From NCBI GenBank assembly GCA_036787895.1, contig DAIQOK010000001.1:186001-250000 (forward strand): 64,000 nucleotides of DNA, given 5' to 3'. The notes under the pieces are model-generated. The model was not told the origin of the DNA, did no database searches, and saw only the letters and a program-made list of their open reading frames with translations. Position numbers and translations under genes: made by a program. The stretch's first letter is position 1; every line of letters starts with the position of its first letter. Of this stretch, positions 33,042 to 41,821 are shown piece after piece. The DNA is from UBA7662 sp036787895. Its GTDB lineage: Bacteria > Bacteroidota > Bacteroidia > UBA7662.

Positions 33042-34702
33042 CAGGGTTTTAACAGTTTCAGGTAGTTGCGCTGCTGTTGGTGTTCGATACCGATCAAGTA
33101 AATGCCGGACTCTACCCCTTCAGGTAAGCGAAGCTCTAACAGTTGTGCACCCGGTTTTGTTATCGTATAATCTAAATTTAACAGTACTTTACCTTGCAGG
33201 TCGGTCAAACTTACTTTAGCCAACCCGGTTTGTGTGCTTCTGAAGGCCAGCTGAAAATCGCGATCAACAGGATTTGGATAGGCCAACAAATTAAATTGCT
33301 GCTGGTTGAGCTCGTTAACCGACAAAGCCTGACGAGCTGCCTGAAAGTCGGGTATGCCATAACCCACCTGGTTGTTGGGGGTAGAAGCCATATTGCCGGC
33401 ATTCTGAACAGCCTGCATCAGTTGCATATTGGTAATTTCAGGGAAAGCCTGCCACAAACAACTTACTAAACCGGCCATGATTGGTCCTGAAAATGAGGTT
33501 CCACTTACCGTAGTAATGCCATTCTGCAGTCCACAACTCACGGCAGCACTTCCCTGAGCCATCACATTGGGCTTGATACGACCATCAGAAGTTGGTCCGA
33601 TAGAGCTGAAACCCACACGATTGCCATTGGCGTCGGTTGCACCCACGGCCAGCACACTGTCGCCATCGGCAGGTGCGCCGATGTATTGCCAGGAGCTACC
33701 ACCATAATTGCCGGCACTCACAACGACCATGATGCCTTTACTCGCTGCTTTATCGGCACCGCGTGTAATACGAGTCGTATTACCATCCAAATCGGCATAG
33801 GTATGATTCATGCTTGGGTCATCGAAGGTGGTATAGCTGAGCGAGGTGTTAAATACATCTGCACCGGCACTGTCGGCTCGTTCTGCGCCGGCCACCCAAT
33901 TATCTTCTTCGATGATGTATTCCGATCCACCAACATTGTTTTCGGTGCGATACAGCATATAATCAGCTTTTGGGGCAGTCCCAATGAGTGAACCCGGTAT
34001 CCAGCCTGCCATGCAGCCCAAGACGTAAGTGCCATGCGAATCGAAGCCATATACATTACTGTTCAGGTCTACAAAATCCCAGGTATCCTTGATTTTACCC
34101 TGTAAACGCAGTGAATCAAAACATGCCAGGGTATTCACATTGGTAAAACCTGCATCGAATACCGCAATTAACATGCCTTCGCCCCGGAAGCCGGCATTGT
34201 GAAGTACATCACCTTTGTGTAAGGCTATTTGATTGTAAGAATCACCGTATTGTGCCGGGGTAAAGGCTGTTCGCTGACTGGGCAACCAAGGTGTGGCCTG
34301 CATTTTTTGACTGGCTGGAAGCACAATGCGTCCGTTTGGACTGCTTCTTTTCACGAAAGGCAAAGCCTGAATTTGTGCAAGTTGTGCCGGACTGGCTTCG
34401 ACAGTTACGCCATTCAGCCAACGCGAACGGTTACGGATGAGCGCGCCCTTGCTGATGAGCGAATCGATATAGTGCGGATTCACCGGCAAATCGCTGGAAT
34501 CGATGGCAATGTTCTGCCGTACCCGGCGCTGAATAGCCCTTGCAGATAGGTAAGCTGAAGGATTGTTCAGACTATACGGACTATTGTTTTTATCGGTAAA
34601 CTCAATCCAATGCCGGTTGCCGGTTTGAGCGACAACTTCAGTATGTTCTGCTAATAGCAAAACGAATATCAATGTTAACAAGCTGAAAATCTTCATCTTC
34701 AA
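33041..34702 (-). CDS. Subtilisin-like (S8) protease with T9SS sorting domain
   Basis: A 553-residue secreted serine protease. Signal peptide MKMKIFSLLTLIFVLLLAEH; pro-region to about residue 150; catalytic Asp in IAVFDAGF (near 180), His in GFDSHGTYVLG (near 223), oxyanion Asn in VVSAGNYGG (near 330) and Ser in GTSFSGPIMAG (near 403). All triad residues are present, with DAG in place of DSG. The last 80 residues are a type A sorting domain (AYPNPVDRDFQLAF, TDLQGKVLL, GIYLIGI). It overlaps the end of mnmA by 4 bases and the start of the TonB receptor by 1, so it is co-translated with an uptake receptor. Confidence 0.93.
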   Translation of the reverse strand: MKMKIFSLLTLIFVLLLAEHTEVVAQTGNRHWIEFTDKNNSPYSLNNPSAYLSARAIQRRVRQNIAIDSSDLPVNPHYIDSLISKGALIRNRSRWLNGVTVEASPAQLAQIQALPFVKRSSPNGRIVLPASQKMQATPWLPSQRTAFTPAQYGDSYNQIALHKGDVLHNAGFRGEGMLIAVFDAGFTNVNTLACFDSLRLQGKIKDTWDFVDLNSNVYGFDSHGTYVLGCMAGWIPGSLIGTAPKADYMLYRTENNVGGSEYIIEEDNWVAGAERADSAGADVFNTSLSYTTFDDPSMNHTYADLDGNTTRITRGADKAASKGIMVVVSAGNYGGSSWQYIGAPADGDSVLAVGATDANGNRVGFSSIGPTSDGRIKPNVMAQGSAAVSCGLQNGITTVSGTSFSGPIMAGLVSCLWQAFPEITNMQLMQAVQNAGNMASTPNNQVGYGIPDFQAARQALSVNELNQQQFNLLAYPNPVDRDFQLAFRSTQTGLAKVSLTDLQGKVLLNLDYTITKPGAQLLELRLPEGVESGIYLIGIEHQQQRNYLKLLKP

Positions 34703-35808
34703 TAGTTTATTTCATAAGAAGCTTCAATCCACCCTCCACCTACTACATCTTCGCCTTCGTAAAATACAGCGCTTTGTCCGGGGGCAATGGCTTTGACCAT
34801 GGTAAAAAATTCGGCCCTGATTTTATCGCCTTCCTGCCAGATACGGCATGGACTGCCAGGGTCTTTATATCTGATTTTGGCTATAACTTCCAGTCCTGCT
34901 TCAGGCAATGTAGCGTACTTCTGCAGATTTACCCGACCTACCCGCATGCCATTTCTATCCAAGTCATCTAATTCACCTAAAACCACCGTATTAGACTCCG
35001 GCCGGATTTCTGTCACAAACATGGGTTTGCCAAATGCCTTTTCGAGCCCCTTACGCTGGCCAACAGTATAAAAGGGATAACCTTTATGGTTACCCAATAG
35101 TTTTCCATCTTTATCTACGAAAATGCCGCCATCAACCTTTTCTGCTAAGCCGGGCACCCTTCTTTTTAGGAAACCGCGGTAATCGTTGTCGGGTACAAAA
35201 CAAATTTCATAGCTCTCACTTTTATTCGCCAATGCGGTATATCCCAAATCCAACGCCATTTTTTTGATGTCGGCTTTGTGGAATTGACCCATGGGGAAAA
35301 GTGTCCGTTTTAAACTCTCCTGACTTAATCCCCAGAGCACATAAGATTGGTCCTTAGCTGCATCCAATCCACGTACAATATGGTAACGACCGTCCTTTTC
35401 AACTACGGAAGCATAATGTCCGGTAGCGATAAACTCACAATTGAGCATATCGGCCCGTTTCAACAAGGCTTCCCACTTGATGTGTGTATTACACAAAACG
35501 CAAGGATTAGGCGTACGTCCCGCGAGGTATTCACCTACAAAATTGTCGATGACGTTGTCGCCGAATTCTTCACGTATATCCAGTATCATATGCGCAAAAC
35601 CGCGTTCTACAGCTATTTCCCGGGCATCGTTGATTGAATCCAGGCTACAACAACCAGTCTCTTTTTTACTCCCGCCAGCACTGGCGTAATCCCAGGTTTT
35701 CATGGTAATCCCAACCACTTCATAGCCTTCATCATGCAGCATGATCGCAGCAACGGTGCTATCGATACCGCCGCTCATGGCTACTAATACTCTTCCTTTA
35801 TGCGACAT
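34699..35808 (-). CDS. mnmA: tRNA 2-thiouridine(34) synthase
   Basis: ATP-dependent thiolation of U34 in Lys, Glu and Gln tRNAs. The 369-residue product has the PP-loop VAMSGGIDSTVAA (near 10), the first catalytic cysteine in NPCVLCNTHIKW (near 100) and the second in YEICFVPDNDYRGFL (near 200). Length fits. It is the first gene of a run that continues with a secreted protease, TonB receptor, DUF4249 and trxB, with overlapping or near-overlapping junctions; its stop overlaps the protease start by 4 bases. A near-match box (TATTTTAG) lies upstream. Confidence 0.97.
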   Translation of the reverse strand: MSHKGRVLVAMSGGIDSTVAAIMLHDEGYEVVGITMKTWDYASAGGSKKETGCCSLDSINDAREIAVERGFAHMILDIREEFGDNVIDNFVGEYLAGRTPNPCVLCNTHIKWEALLKRADMLNCEFIATGHYASVVEKDGRYHIVRGLDAAKDQSYVLWGLSQESLKRTLFPMGQFHKADIKKMALDLGYTALANKSESYEICFVPDNDYRGFLKRRVPGLAEKVDGGIFVDKDGKLLGNHKGYPFYTVGQRKGLEKAFGKPMFVTEIRPESNTVVLGELDDLDRNGMRVGRVNLQKYATLPEAGLEVIAKIRYKDPGSPCRIWQEGDKIRAEFFTMVKAIAPGQSAVFYEGEDVVGGGWIEASYEINY

Positions 35809-35932
35809 TGTGTGAATAAAACATGTAAAATTAGCTAAAATACAACTGCTTTGGTTGAAAACCTCTGACCAACTGCATGAAGTCTTTAACCATTTTTTCT
35901 CATTTTTGTTCCAGCCTTAAAGCCATTCTACC

Positions 35933-36205
35933 TTGTCGAAAACCAGTCCTGCCTACCTCAAAAAAATAGAAAATCTGCTCAAAGAGGCAGGTTTGAGGCT
36001 GAGGTACGAAAAAGGCAACTTCAAATCAGGTCATTGTTTGCTGGAAGAACAACAAATTGTAGTTGTCAATAAATTTTACACCGTAGAGACAAAAATTCAG
36101 GCGCTCACCGACATCCTGCAGCAAATACAGTTGCCTTTGGATGAATTGACACCCGAATCGCGGCTACTCTATCAAGAATTGCAACAAACCGGCTTGAAGC
36201 TTTGA
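35933..36205 (+). CDS. Small conserved hypothetical protein
   Basis: A 90-residue soluble protein, mostly helical, with a charged N-terminal helix (YLKKIENLLKEAGLRLRYEKG) and a short central beta part (GHCLLEEQQIVVVNKFYTVETK). I recognise it as the kind of small protein found before MBL hydrolase genes in Bacteroidota but cannot name a family. The start is a TTG at 35933; there is no in-frame ATG at all. Its TGA overlaps the TTG start of the next gene (TTGA), so translation is likely coupled. Confidence 0.75.
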   Translation: MSKTSPAYLKKIENLLKEAGLRLRYEKGNFKSGHCLLEEQQIVVVNKFYTVETKIQALTDILQQIQLPLDELTPESRLLYQELQQTGLKL

Positions 36206-36969
36206 AAATTACCTTCCTCGGAACCGGCACCTCGCAAGGTGTACCTGTCATTGGCTGCCCATGTACCGTTTGTTTATCTTCCGACAAGCGCGATAACCGA
36301 CTACGCAGCTCCATACTGGTACAGACAGACAAAGTGCATTTTGTAATTGATACCGGCCCCGATTTCAGGCAACAAATGTTGCGGGCGAAAGTCAATCGGC
36401 TCGATGCGGTGCTCTACACCCATGCCCATAAAGATCACATCGCCGGCATGGACGACATCCGGGCCTTTAATTTTCTTCAAAAACGGCCCATGGACATGTA
36501 TGCCACTCCTGAAGTACAAGATGCTTTACGCCGGGAGTTTCATTATGTTTTTACCGACTTTAAATACCCCGGTGTACCCGAAATTGAACTTTTGCCGCTT
36601 GAAAATGAGCCTTTCAACCTACAAGGTGAAAATATCGTTCCCATTGAAGTAATGCATTACAAATTACCGGTTTTGGGCTTCCGCATACGAGATTTTGTGT
36701 ACATCACCGATGCCAACGCCATAGCTGATGTTGAATTGGAGAAGCTCAAGGGGGCAGATACAGTGGTTTTGAATGCTCTCCGCAAAGAAGCACATATCTC
36801 CCACTTTACGCTGGAGGAAGCCATAAACATGGCCAGGCGTATTGGTGCGCGACAGACCTACTTTACCCATATCAGTCACCAATTGGGATTACACAACGCC
36901 ATTAACGCGGAATTACCCGATAGCATGGACCTGGCATTTGATGGTTTGGTACTGGAATTCGGCTCATGA
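36202..36969 (+). CDS. PhnP-like MBL-fold metallohydrolase
   Basis: A 255-residue metallo-beta-lactamase-fold phosphodiesterase-type enzyme. It opens with ITFLGTGTSQGVPVIGC and has two cysteines (CPCTVC) resembling the structural zinc site of PhnP. The metal motif HAHKDHIAGMDDI (THxHxDH class) is near residue 75 and the distal His is in YFTHISHQLG near 222. Probably hydrolyses a cyclic phosphate or phosphodiester. It starts with TTG at 36202, supported because MKITFLGTGTSQG is the standard N-terminus. Overlaps both neighbours by 4 bases. Confidence 0.88.
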   Translation: MKITFLGTGTSQGVPVIGCPCTVCLSSDKRDNRLRSSILVQTDKVHFVIDTGPDFRQQMLRAKVNRLDAVLYTHAHKDHIAGMDDIRAFNFLQKRPMDMYATPEVQDALRREFHYVFTDFKYPGVPEIELLPLENEPFNLQGENIVPIEVMHYKLPVLGFRIRDFVYITDANAIADVELEKLKGADTVVLNALRKEAHISHFTLEEAINMARRIGARQTYFTHISHQLGLHNAINAELPDSMDLAFDGLVLEFGS

Positions 36970-38453
36970 TTAACCATTACCTATTACTGAGGCGGCTGGG
37001 AGCGGAATTAGAGGCGTTGCTTCAAAACGCTGTTCTGAGCATCGCCTACAGTCCGCAACGGGAAGATTTACAACTACTTTTTAAGCAGGAGGATGCTGAA
37101 TTCACATTGAAACTGAATTTCGCTACGGATTTAAGCTTGCTAAGTTTTTGGTCGGATGTAGCCGGTAAACCCCGGCAATACGAAAAACAGTTTACACAAT
37201 TATGGGGTAAAACGCTTTTGAGCGTTACTGCTATTGCCGGCGAGCGGATGATGTGTATGACTTTCGACAATGGCATGCAGCTCTGGCTTCGGTTTTTTGG
37301 TCGACAGGGCAATGTATTACTTACCGATGCGACCGGGAAATTCATTGGCCCATTCAGGAGAATCATTAAGAACGACTATGACTTTGATGTTAATTTATAT
37401 ACAAAAGAAACTAAATTTTCAGAGGTAATTAATGAAGCCATAACCCAAGAGCCTGTCTGGTGGCAAAAACGGCCGCTAGAACTGGCGCAAACCGATATAT
37501 CCTTATTCGATCTAATCAACTTGCTTGAAAACGGCTCAGCCTGTCTCCTGCCTTCAACCAATCAACCCGGATTAGCAAGTCAACAAATCCCGGGAAGCAG
37601 TAGCTATCCTTCTATTATCGAAGCTTATAACAGCTTTTTCAGAACGTATTTGCCCGATTTTTTGCTGGAGCAAGAAAAACGGCGTTTGCTCCAGCCGTTA
37701 AACGATCGGCTCAAACGTTTAAAGCAAAAGGAAAAAGAACACCAACAACAACTTAAACAACTCGCCAAGGAAAGTCATTTTGAACATTGGGGTAAGCTAT
37801 TGCTTAGCTCGGCGCATTTGATTCCACCGGCAGTTTCCAAAGCTGAAGTCGATGATTATTTAATTGGTAAAAAAGTCATCATCAAACTCGACCCCAAAAA
37901 AAGTGTGGTTCAGAATGCCAATAGGTATTTTCAGAAAGCGAAAAATCAGTTGATCGAAGCCCAGCAACTCGAAAATCTGTCGGGCATTACTTCTTATGAA
38001 ATAGCCCAGCTGGAAGAGAAAATAGCCGGAATTCAAGGGAGTAACCAACTGAAAGCACTTCGGAAAATAGCTGAAAAAACAATTACTCCTACTGAATTCC
38101 CCTTTCGACGATGGACCATGCATGGACTTGAAATTTGGTTGGGTAAAAATGCCCGACAAAATGACGAACTCTTGCGACAGGTACACAAAGACGATATTTG
38201 GTTACATGCCCGGAATCACAGCGGTTCCCATGTGGTTATACGTTCGGCAGGCAAAAAGGTGCCGCAACCTGTATTGGAAGCAGCCGCATGCTGGGCAGCC
38301 TGGCACAGTAAAGGGAAAACTGAAAATTTGTGTGCTGTCATGTATACCCAGCGCAAATATGTACGTAAACCCAAAGGGGCTTTGCCCGGTGCGGTGATTG
38401 TGGAGAAAGAATCTACACTTTTAGTGCATCCAAGTCCGCCACCAGCTTCCTGA
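36966..38453 (+). CDS. rqcH: RqcH/NEMF-like NFACT protein
   Basis: A 495-residue protein: NFACT-N domain (about 1-190, with GRQGNVLLTDATGKFIGPFRR), coiled-coil middle (about 230-355) and C-terminal NFACT-R domain (about 385-490, DDIWLHARNHSGSHVVIRS and RKYVRKPKGALPGAVI). In other bacteria RqcH binds obstructed large ribosomal subunits and adds C-terminal alanine tails to stalled peptides. Catalytic equivalence is inferred from domain order. It overlaps the MBL hydrolase by 4 bases. Confidence 0.88.
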   Translation: MINHYLLLRRLGAELEALLQNAVLSIAYSPQREDLQLLFKQEDAEFTLKLNFATDLSLLSFWSDVAGKPRQYEKQFTQLWGKTLLSVTAIAGERMMCMTFDNGMQLWLRFFGRQGNVLLTDATGKFIGPFRRIIKNDYDFDVNLYTKETKFSEVINEAITQEPVWWQKRPLELAQTDISLFDLINLLENGSACLLPSTNQPGLASQQIPGSSSYPSIIEAYNSFFRTYLPDFLLEQEKRRLLQPLNDRLKRLKQKEKEHQQQLKQLAKESHFEHWGKLLLSSAHLIPPAVSKAEVDDYLIGKKVIIKLDPKKSVVQNANRYFQKAKNQLIEAQQLENLSGITSYEIAQLEEKIAGIQGSNQLKALRKIAEKTITPTEFPFRRWTMHGLEIWLGKNARQNDELLRQVHKDDIWLHARNHSGSHVVIRSAGKKVPQPVLEAAACWAAWHSKGKTENLCAVMYTQRKYVRKPKGALPGAVIVEKESTLLVHPSPPPAS

Positions 38454-38502
38454 TTCGCGCTTTTTTTCGCACTTTAGCGCTTCTAAAAAACAGACAGATA
38501 TC

Positions 38503-39027
38503 ATGCATTTAGGTGCCAAACTCCCCTATTTTGAACTTCCTGGTTGCGATGAACAGCAACATTCTCTGGTTGATATAGCCGATCGCTCTTGTGTATTGGT
38601 CCTATTTATTTGCAATCATTGTCCCTATGTACAGGCCTATTTGCCACGTATCAAAGCCATTATTGATCGTTATTACGAAGATAATCTGGGCGTTATACTC
38701 ATCAATTCGAATGATGCCTCAAAACAACCTGCCGACTCATTCGACAATATGAAAAAACTGGCCAGTCAGTATGGCTGGGACAATCTGTATTGGTACGATG
38801 AAAAGCAGGAAGTAGCGAAAATGTTTGGTGCTGAGCGCACCCCAGAAGCTTTTCTGTTTAATTCAGCCCGCGAACTGGTATATCATGGCGGTATCGATGA
38901 TTCCTGGGATAATCCACATCATGTGACCCGTATTTGGTTGGAAGATGCCATAGAGATGACCTTGGATGGGATTGAAGTTGATTTTCCGGAAACCGATGTG
39001 GTTGGATGCACCATCAAATGGAAATAA
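38503..39027 (+). CDS. Thioredoxin-like redoxin (AhpC/TSA-like)
   Basis: A 174-residue thioredoxin-fold protein with FICNHCPYVQAY near residue 45. This is the redoxin subgroup with NHCPY instead of a CxxC, so one cysteine is at the active site and others (residues 5-20 and the C-terminal VVGCTIKW) are possible resolving residues. Probably a cytoplasmic peroxiredoxin-like protein; there is no signal peptide. The stop is 1 base before the dapD start. Confidence 0.85.
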   Translation: MHLGAKLPYFELPGCDEQQHSLVDIADRSCVLVLFICNHCPYVQAYLPRIKAIIDRYYEDNLGVILINSNDASKQPADSFDNMKKLASQYGWDNLYWYDEKQEVAKMFGAERTPEAFLFNSARELVYHGGIDDSWDNPHHVTRIWLEDAIEMTLDGIEVDFPETDVVGCTIKWK

Positions 39028-39028
39028 A

Positions 39029-39850
39029 ATGAGTTTTGAACACATACGACCACTTATTGAAGCAGCCTGGGACGACCGTAGTTTGTTGCAACAAGCAGAA
39101 ACCAAGTCTGCCATTAACCAACTTATTGCCGCCTTGGACGAAGGTCAGTTACGTGTAGCTGAACCCTTGGCTTCAGGCGACTGGCAGGTGAATGAGTGGG
39201 TCAAAAAAGGAGTCATACTTTATTTCCCAATTCGCAGCATGGAAACCTTTCATGCTGGTCCGATGGAGTTTCACGACAAAATGGCCCTCAAAACCAATTA
39301 TGCCGCTTTGGGTGTACGCGTGGTACCGCATGCCGTAGCACGTTATGGGGCTTATCTGGCTTCGGGCGTCATTCTCATGCCGAGTTATGTGAACATTGGC
39401 GCTTATGTCGATAGCGGCACCATGGTTGACACATGGGCTACAGTGGGCAGCTGTGCGCAGATTGGCAAAAATGTACATCTTAGTGGCGGTGTTGGCATTG
39501 GCGGCGTGTTAGAGCCCGTACAGGCCGCTCCGGTGATCATTGAAGACGATTGTTTTATTGGCTCGCGCTGTATCGTTGTTGAAGGTGCTCATATCGGCAA
39601 AGAGGCTGTATTGGGCGCTGGCGTAACCATAACCGGTTCTACCCGTATTATAGATGCAACCCAAGCCGGTGTAGAATACAAAGGTTATGTGCCTTCCCGT
39701 TCGGTAGTTATTCCCGGCAGCTACAGCAAGTCGTTTCCTGCCGGCGATTTTCAGGTACCTTGCGCTCTGATAATCGGTGAACGTAAACCTTCAACCGACA
39801 AAAAAACCTCACTCAACCAGGCGTTGCGTGATCATCAGGTAGCGGTTTGA
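39029..39850 (+). CDS. dapD: Tetrahydrodipicolinate N-succinyltransferase
   Basis: Trimeric left-handed beta-helix acyltransferase of the succinylase route of lysine and diaminopimelate synthesis. The 273-residue product has the hexapeptide repeats (GAYVDSGTMVDTWATVGSCA, near 130) and VLEPVQAAPVIIEDDCFIGS. ATG 39029 (MSFEHIRPLIEAAWDD) is chosen over an upstream in-frame start at 38966 that lies inside the redoxin gene. The TGA overlaps the ATG of the glycosyltransferase by 1 base. Confidence 0.96.
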   Translation: MSFEHIRPLIEAAWDDRSLLQQAETKSAINQLIAALDEGQLRVAEPLASGDWQVNEWVKKGVILYFPIRSMETFHAGPMEFHDKMALKTNYAALGVRVVPHAVARYGAYLASGVILMPSYVNIGAYVDSGTMVDTWATVGSCAQIGKNVHLSGGVGIGGVLEPVQAAPVIIEDDCFIGSRCIVVEGAHIGKEAVLGAGVTITGSTRIIDATQAGVEYKGYVPSRSVVIPGSYSKSFPAGDFQVPCALIIGERKPSTDKKTSLNQALRDHQVAV

Positions 39851-40980
39851 TGCGCATTGGATTTGATGCCAAAAGGGCATATAACAACAGCACTGGCCTT
39901 GGGAATTATAGCCGACTGGTCCTGAAAAGTCTGTTTAGCTTCGAATCTCAACACGATTACCGCCTCTATACACCAAAAATCCATCATAAATACCACGATT
40001 TTCTGCAGGGGGTTAGTGATGTCCTGCCAACGCTTCCCGAGAGCAACTTGCAACGTTTTTTGCATCCGCTATGGCGCAGTAAAGGCATTGTAAAACAATT
40101 GCAGGAAGATGGCATCCAACTTTATCATGGCTTAAGTAATGAATTGCCCATGGGACTGGCGGAGGCCGGAATTAAATCGGTACTAACCTTACATGATTTA
40201 ATTTTTCTGCGTTATCCGCAGTATTACCCACGCATCGACCGACTTTTTTATAGCAAAAAGTTCGAAAGAAGTTGTCAGGATGCTGATGTAATCATTGCCA
40301 TCAGTCAGCAAACCGCCAACGATATCGCTCATTTTTATGGCATAGGTGAAGAAAAGGTGAGCGTTGTATACCAGGATTGCGACCCAAGCTTCCGCATGCC
40401 AATAAGTGCAGAACAAATAACAGCGGTTCGCCAATATTACACCCTTCCCGAGACCTATTTACTTTCGGTAGGTACCATTGAAGCACGCAAAAATCAGCTT
40501 AATCTCCTCAGAGCCTATGCTAAATTGGGGCCCAACCGACCACCTCTGGTCATAGTAGGTCGTAAAACAGCCTATTTCGAGGCACTCGATGAATATATCC
40601 AAAGCCATCGGCTGCAAAAGGAAGTGCTGTTTCTGGAGAAGGTAGCTGCCAACGATCTGCCGGCTTTGTATGCCGGTGCACGTGCCATGGCCTATGTTTC
40701 TCAGTTTGAAGGCTTCGGATTGCCACTGTTAGAAGCCATGTGTACCCAAACGCCGGTTCTGACTTCGACCAGCTCCTGCTTTGCGGAAGTTACCGGTGAC
40801 GCCGCACTTTATGTGGCACCGGATGAGCTGGTGGCCATGACCAATGCGCTGCATGACTTAATCCACAACGATAGCTTGCACGCTTCACTCAAAGCCAATT
40901 GCCGGGAACAAGCCGCTCGTTTTAGTGCTCAATCCATGTCGCATACATTGGTTGATATCTACCAAAAGTTATTAGCATGA
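39850..40980 (+). CDS. Glycosyltransferase family 4 (GT-B)
   Basis: A 376-residue retaining glycosyltransferase. The acceptor-side domain opens with MRIGFDAKRAYNNSTGLGNYSR and has LYHGLSNELP (near 95). The donor domain has SVGTIEARKNQLNLL (near 205) and the E-x7-E motif in QFEGFGLPLLEAM (near 285). Mannosyl- or other hexosyl-transfer to a glycolipid or polysaccharide is likely; the substrate is not visible. ATG 39850 follows an in-frame TTG; TGATG overlaps dapD. It overlaps the methyltransferase by 4 bases. Confidence 0.9.
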   Translation: MRIGFDAKRAYNNSTGLGNYSRLVLKSLFSFESQHDYRLYTPKIHHKYHDFLQGVSDVLPTLPESNLQRFLHPLWRSKGIVKQLQEDGIQLYHGLSNELPMGLAEAGIKSVLTLHDLIFLRYPQYYPRIDRLFYSKKFERSCQDADVIIAISQQTANDIAHFYGIGEEKVSVVYQDCDPSFRMPISAEQITAVRQYYTLPETYLLSVGTIEARKNQLNLLRAYAKLGPNRPPLVIVGRKTAYFEALDEYIQSHRLQKEVLFLEKVAANDLPALYAGARAMAYVSQFEGFGLPLLEAMCTQTPVLTSTSSCFAEVTGDAALYVAPDELVAMTNALHDLIHNDSLHASLKANCREQAARFSAQSMSHTLVDIYQKLLA

Positions 40981-41816
40981 GCATCCAAAGGCGCCTGTTT
41001 TATGCTTTGCCACCAAATCTCCGTTTTTGGGCGAGAAGAATTTGGTATTTCCCGCACGATCTGGTCTTTCATTACCTGAATCCTAACCGACCGTTGATGC
41101 CGCCAAAAGGCTTGATTTTCGTTGGTTCCGGTGATTTTATCGGCCAGGGTGAACGGTTTTTAAAACATTTCAAGGACTTAGGCGGATTGAAACCCGAGCA
41201 TCAGGTACTTGACATTGGCTGCGGCATTGGTCGGATGGCCATTCCCCTCACCCGTTTTCTTGATCCGATAAAAGGGCGTTACGAAGGCTTTGACATTATG
41301 CCTGTGGGCATAAATTGGTGTCAACAGAATATTTCGGCTTATCATCCCAATTTTCGGTTTCGATTGGTCTCCCTGTATAACGATTTGTATAAGACCGATG
41401 CTCCGGAAGATGGCCGTCATTTCCGCTTTCCTTACGACAATAATCAATTTGACTTTTCTTTCCTTACTTCGGTTTTTACGCATATGTTACCCGAAGAAAC
41501 AGAGAATTATCTACATGAAATCGCCAGGGTAACCAAAAGTGGCGGTCGTTGTTTGGCCACGTTTTTTGTGCTCGACGAAGCGGCCGAAAGTCAAATACAA
41601 CAAAAGAAGGCTTCATTTGCTTTCAATTATGACCAAGGAGACTACCGTTTGCTTGATATTCATGCTAAAGCCGGCAATGTGGCTTACAAAATAACCTGGC
41701 TGCAAAGTCGATTGGATGCTGCCGGATTAAAGGTGCAGGGCTTCTACCCTGGCTCCTGGCGAGGTACCCCCGGCTCTATCGATTTTCAGGACATCTTTAT
41801 ACTCGAAAAAATCTAG
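40977..41816 (+). CDS. Class I SAM-dependent methyltransferase
   Basis: A 279-residue methyltransferase with the SAM loop VLDIGCGIGRMAIPL near residue 75 and motif post-I YEGFDIMPVGINWCQ. The N-terminal 40 residues (LFYALPPNLRFWARRIWYFPHDL) are aromatic and amphipathic, perhaps contacting the membrane. Its coupling to a glycosyltransferase suggests modification of a glycan or glycolipid, which is inference. Starts inside the glycosyltransferase stop (4-base overlap). Confidence 0.85.
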   Translation: MSIQRRLFYALPPNLRFWARRIWYFPHDLVFHYLNPNRPLMPPKGLIFVGSGDFIGQGERFLKHFKDLGGLKPEHQVLDIGCGIGRMAIPLTRFLDPIKGRYEGFDIMPVGINWCQQNISAYHPNFRFRLVSLYNDLYKTDAPEDGRHFRFPYDNNQFDFSFLTSVFTHMLPEETENYLHEIARVTKSGGRCLATFFVLDEAAESQIQQKKASFAFNYDQGDYRLLDIHAKAGNVAYKITWLQSRLDAAGLKVQGFYPGSWRGTPGSIDFQDIFILEKI

Positions 41817-41821
41817 TTAGT

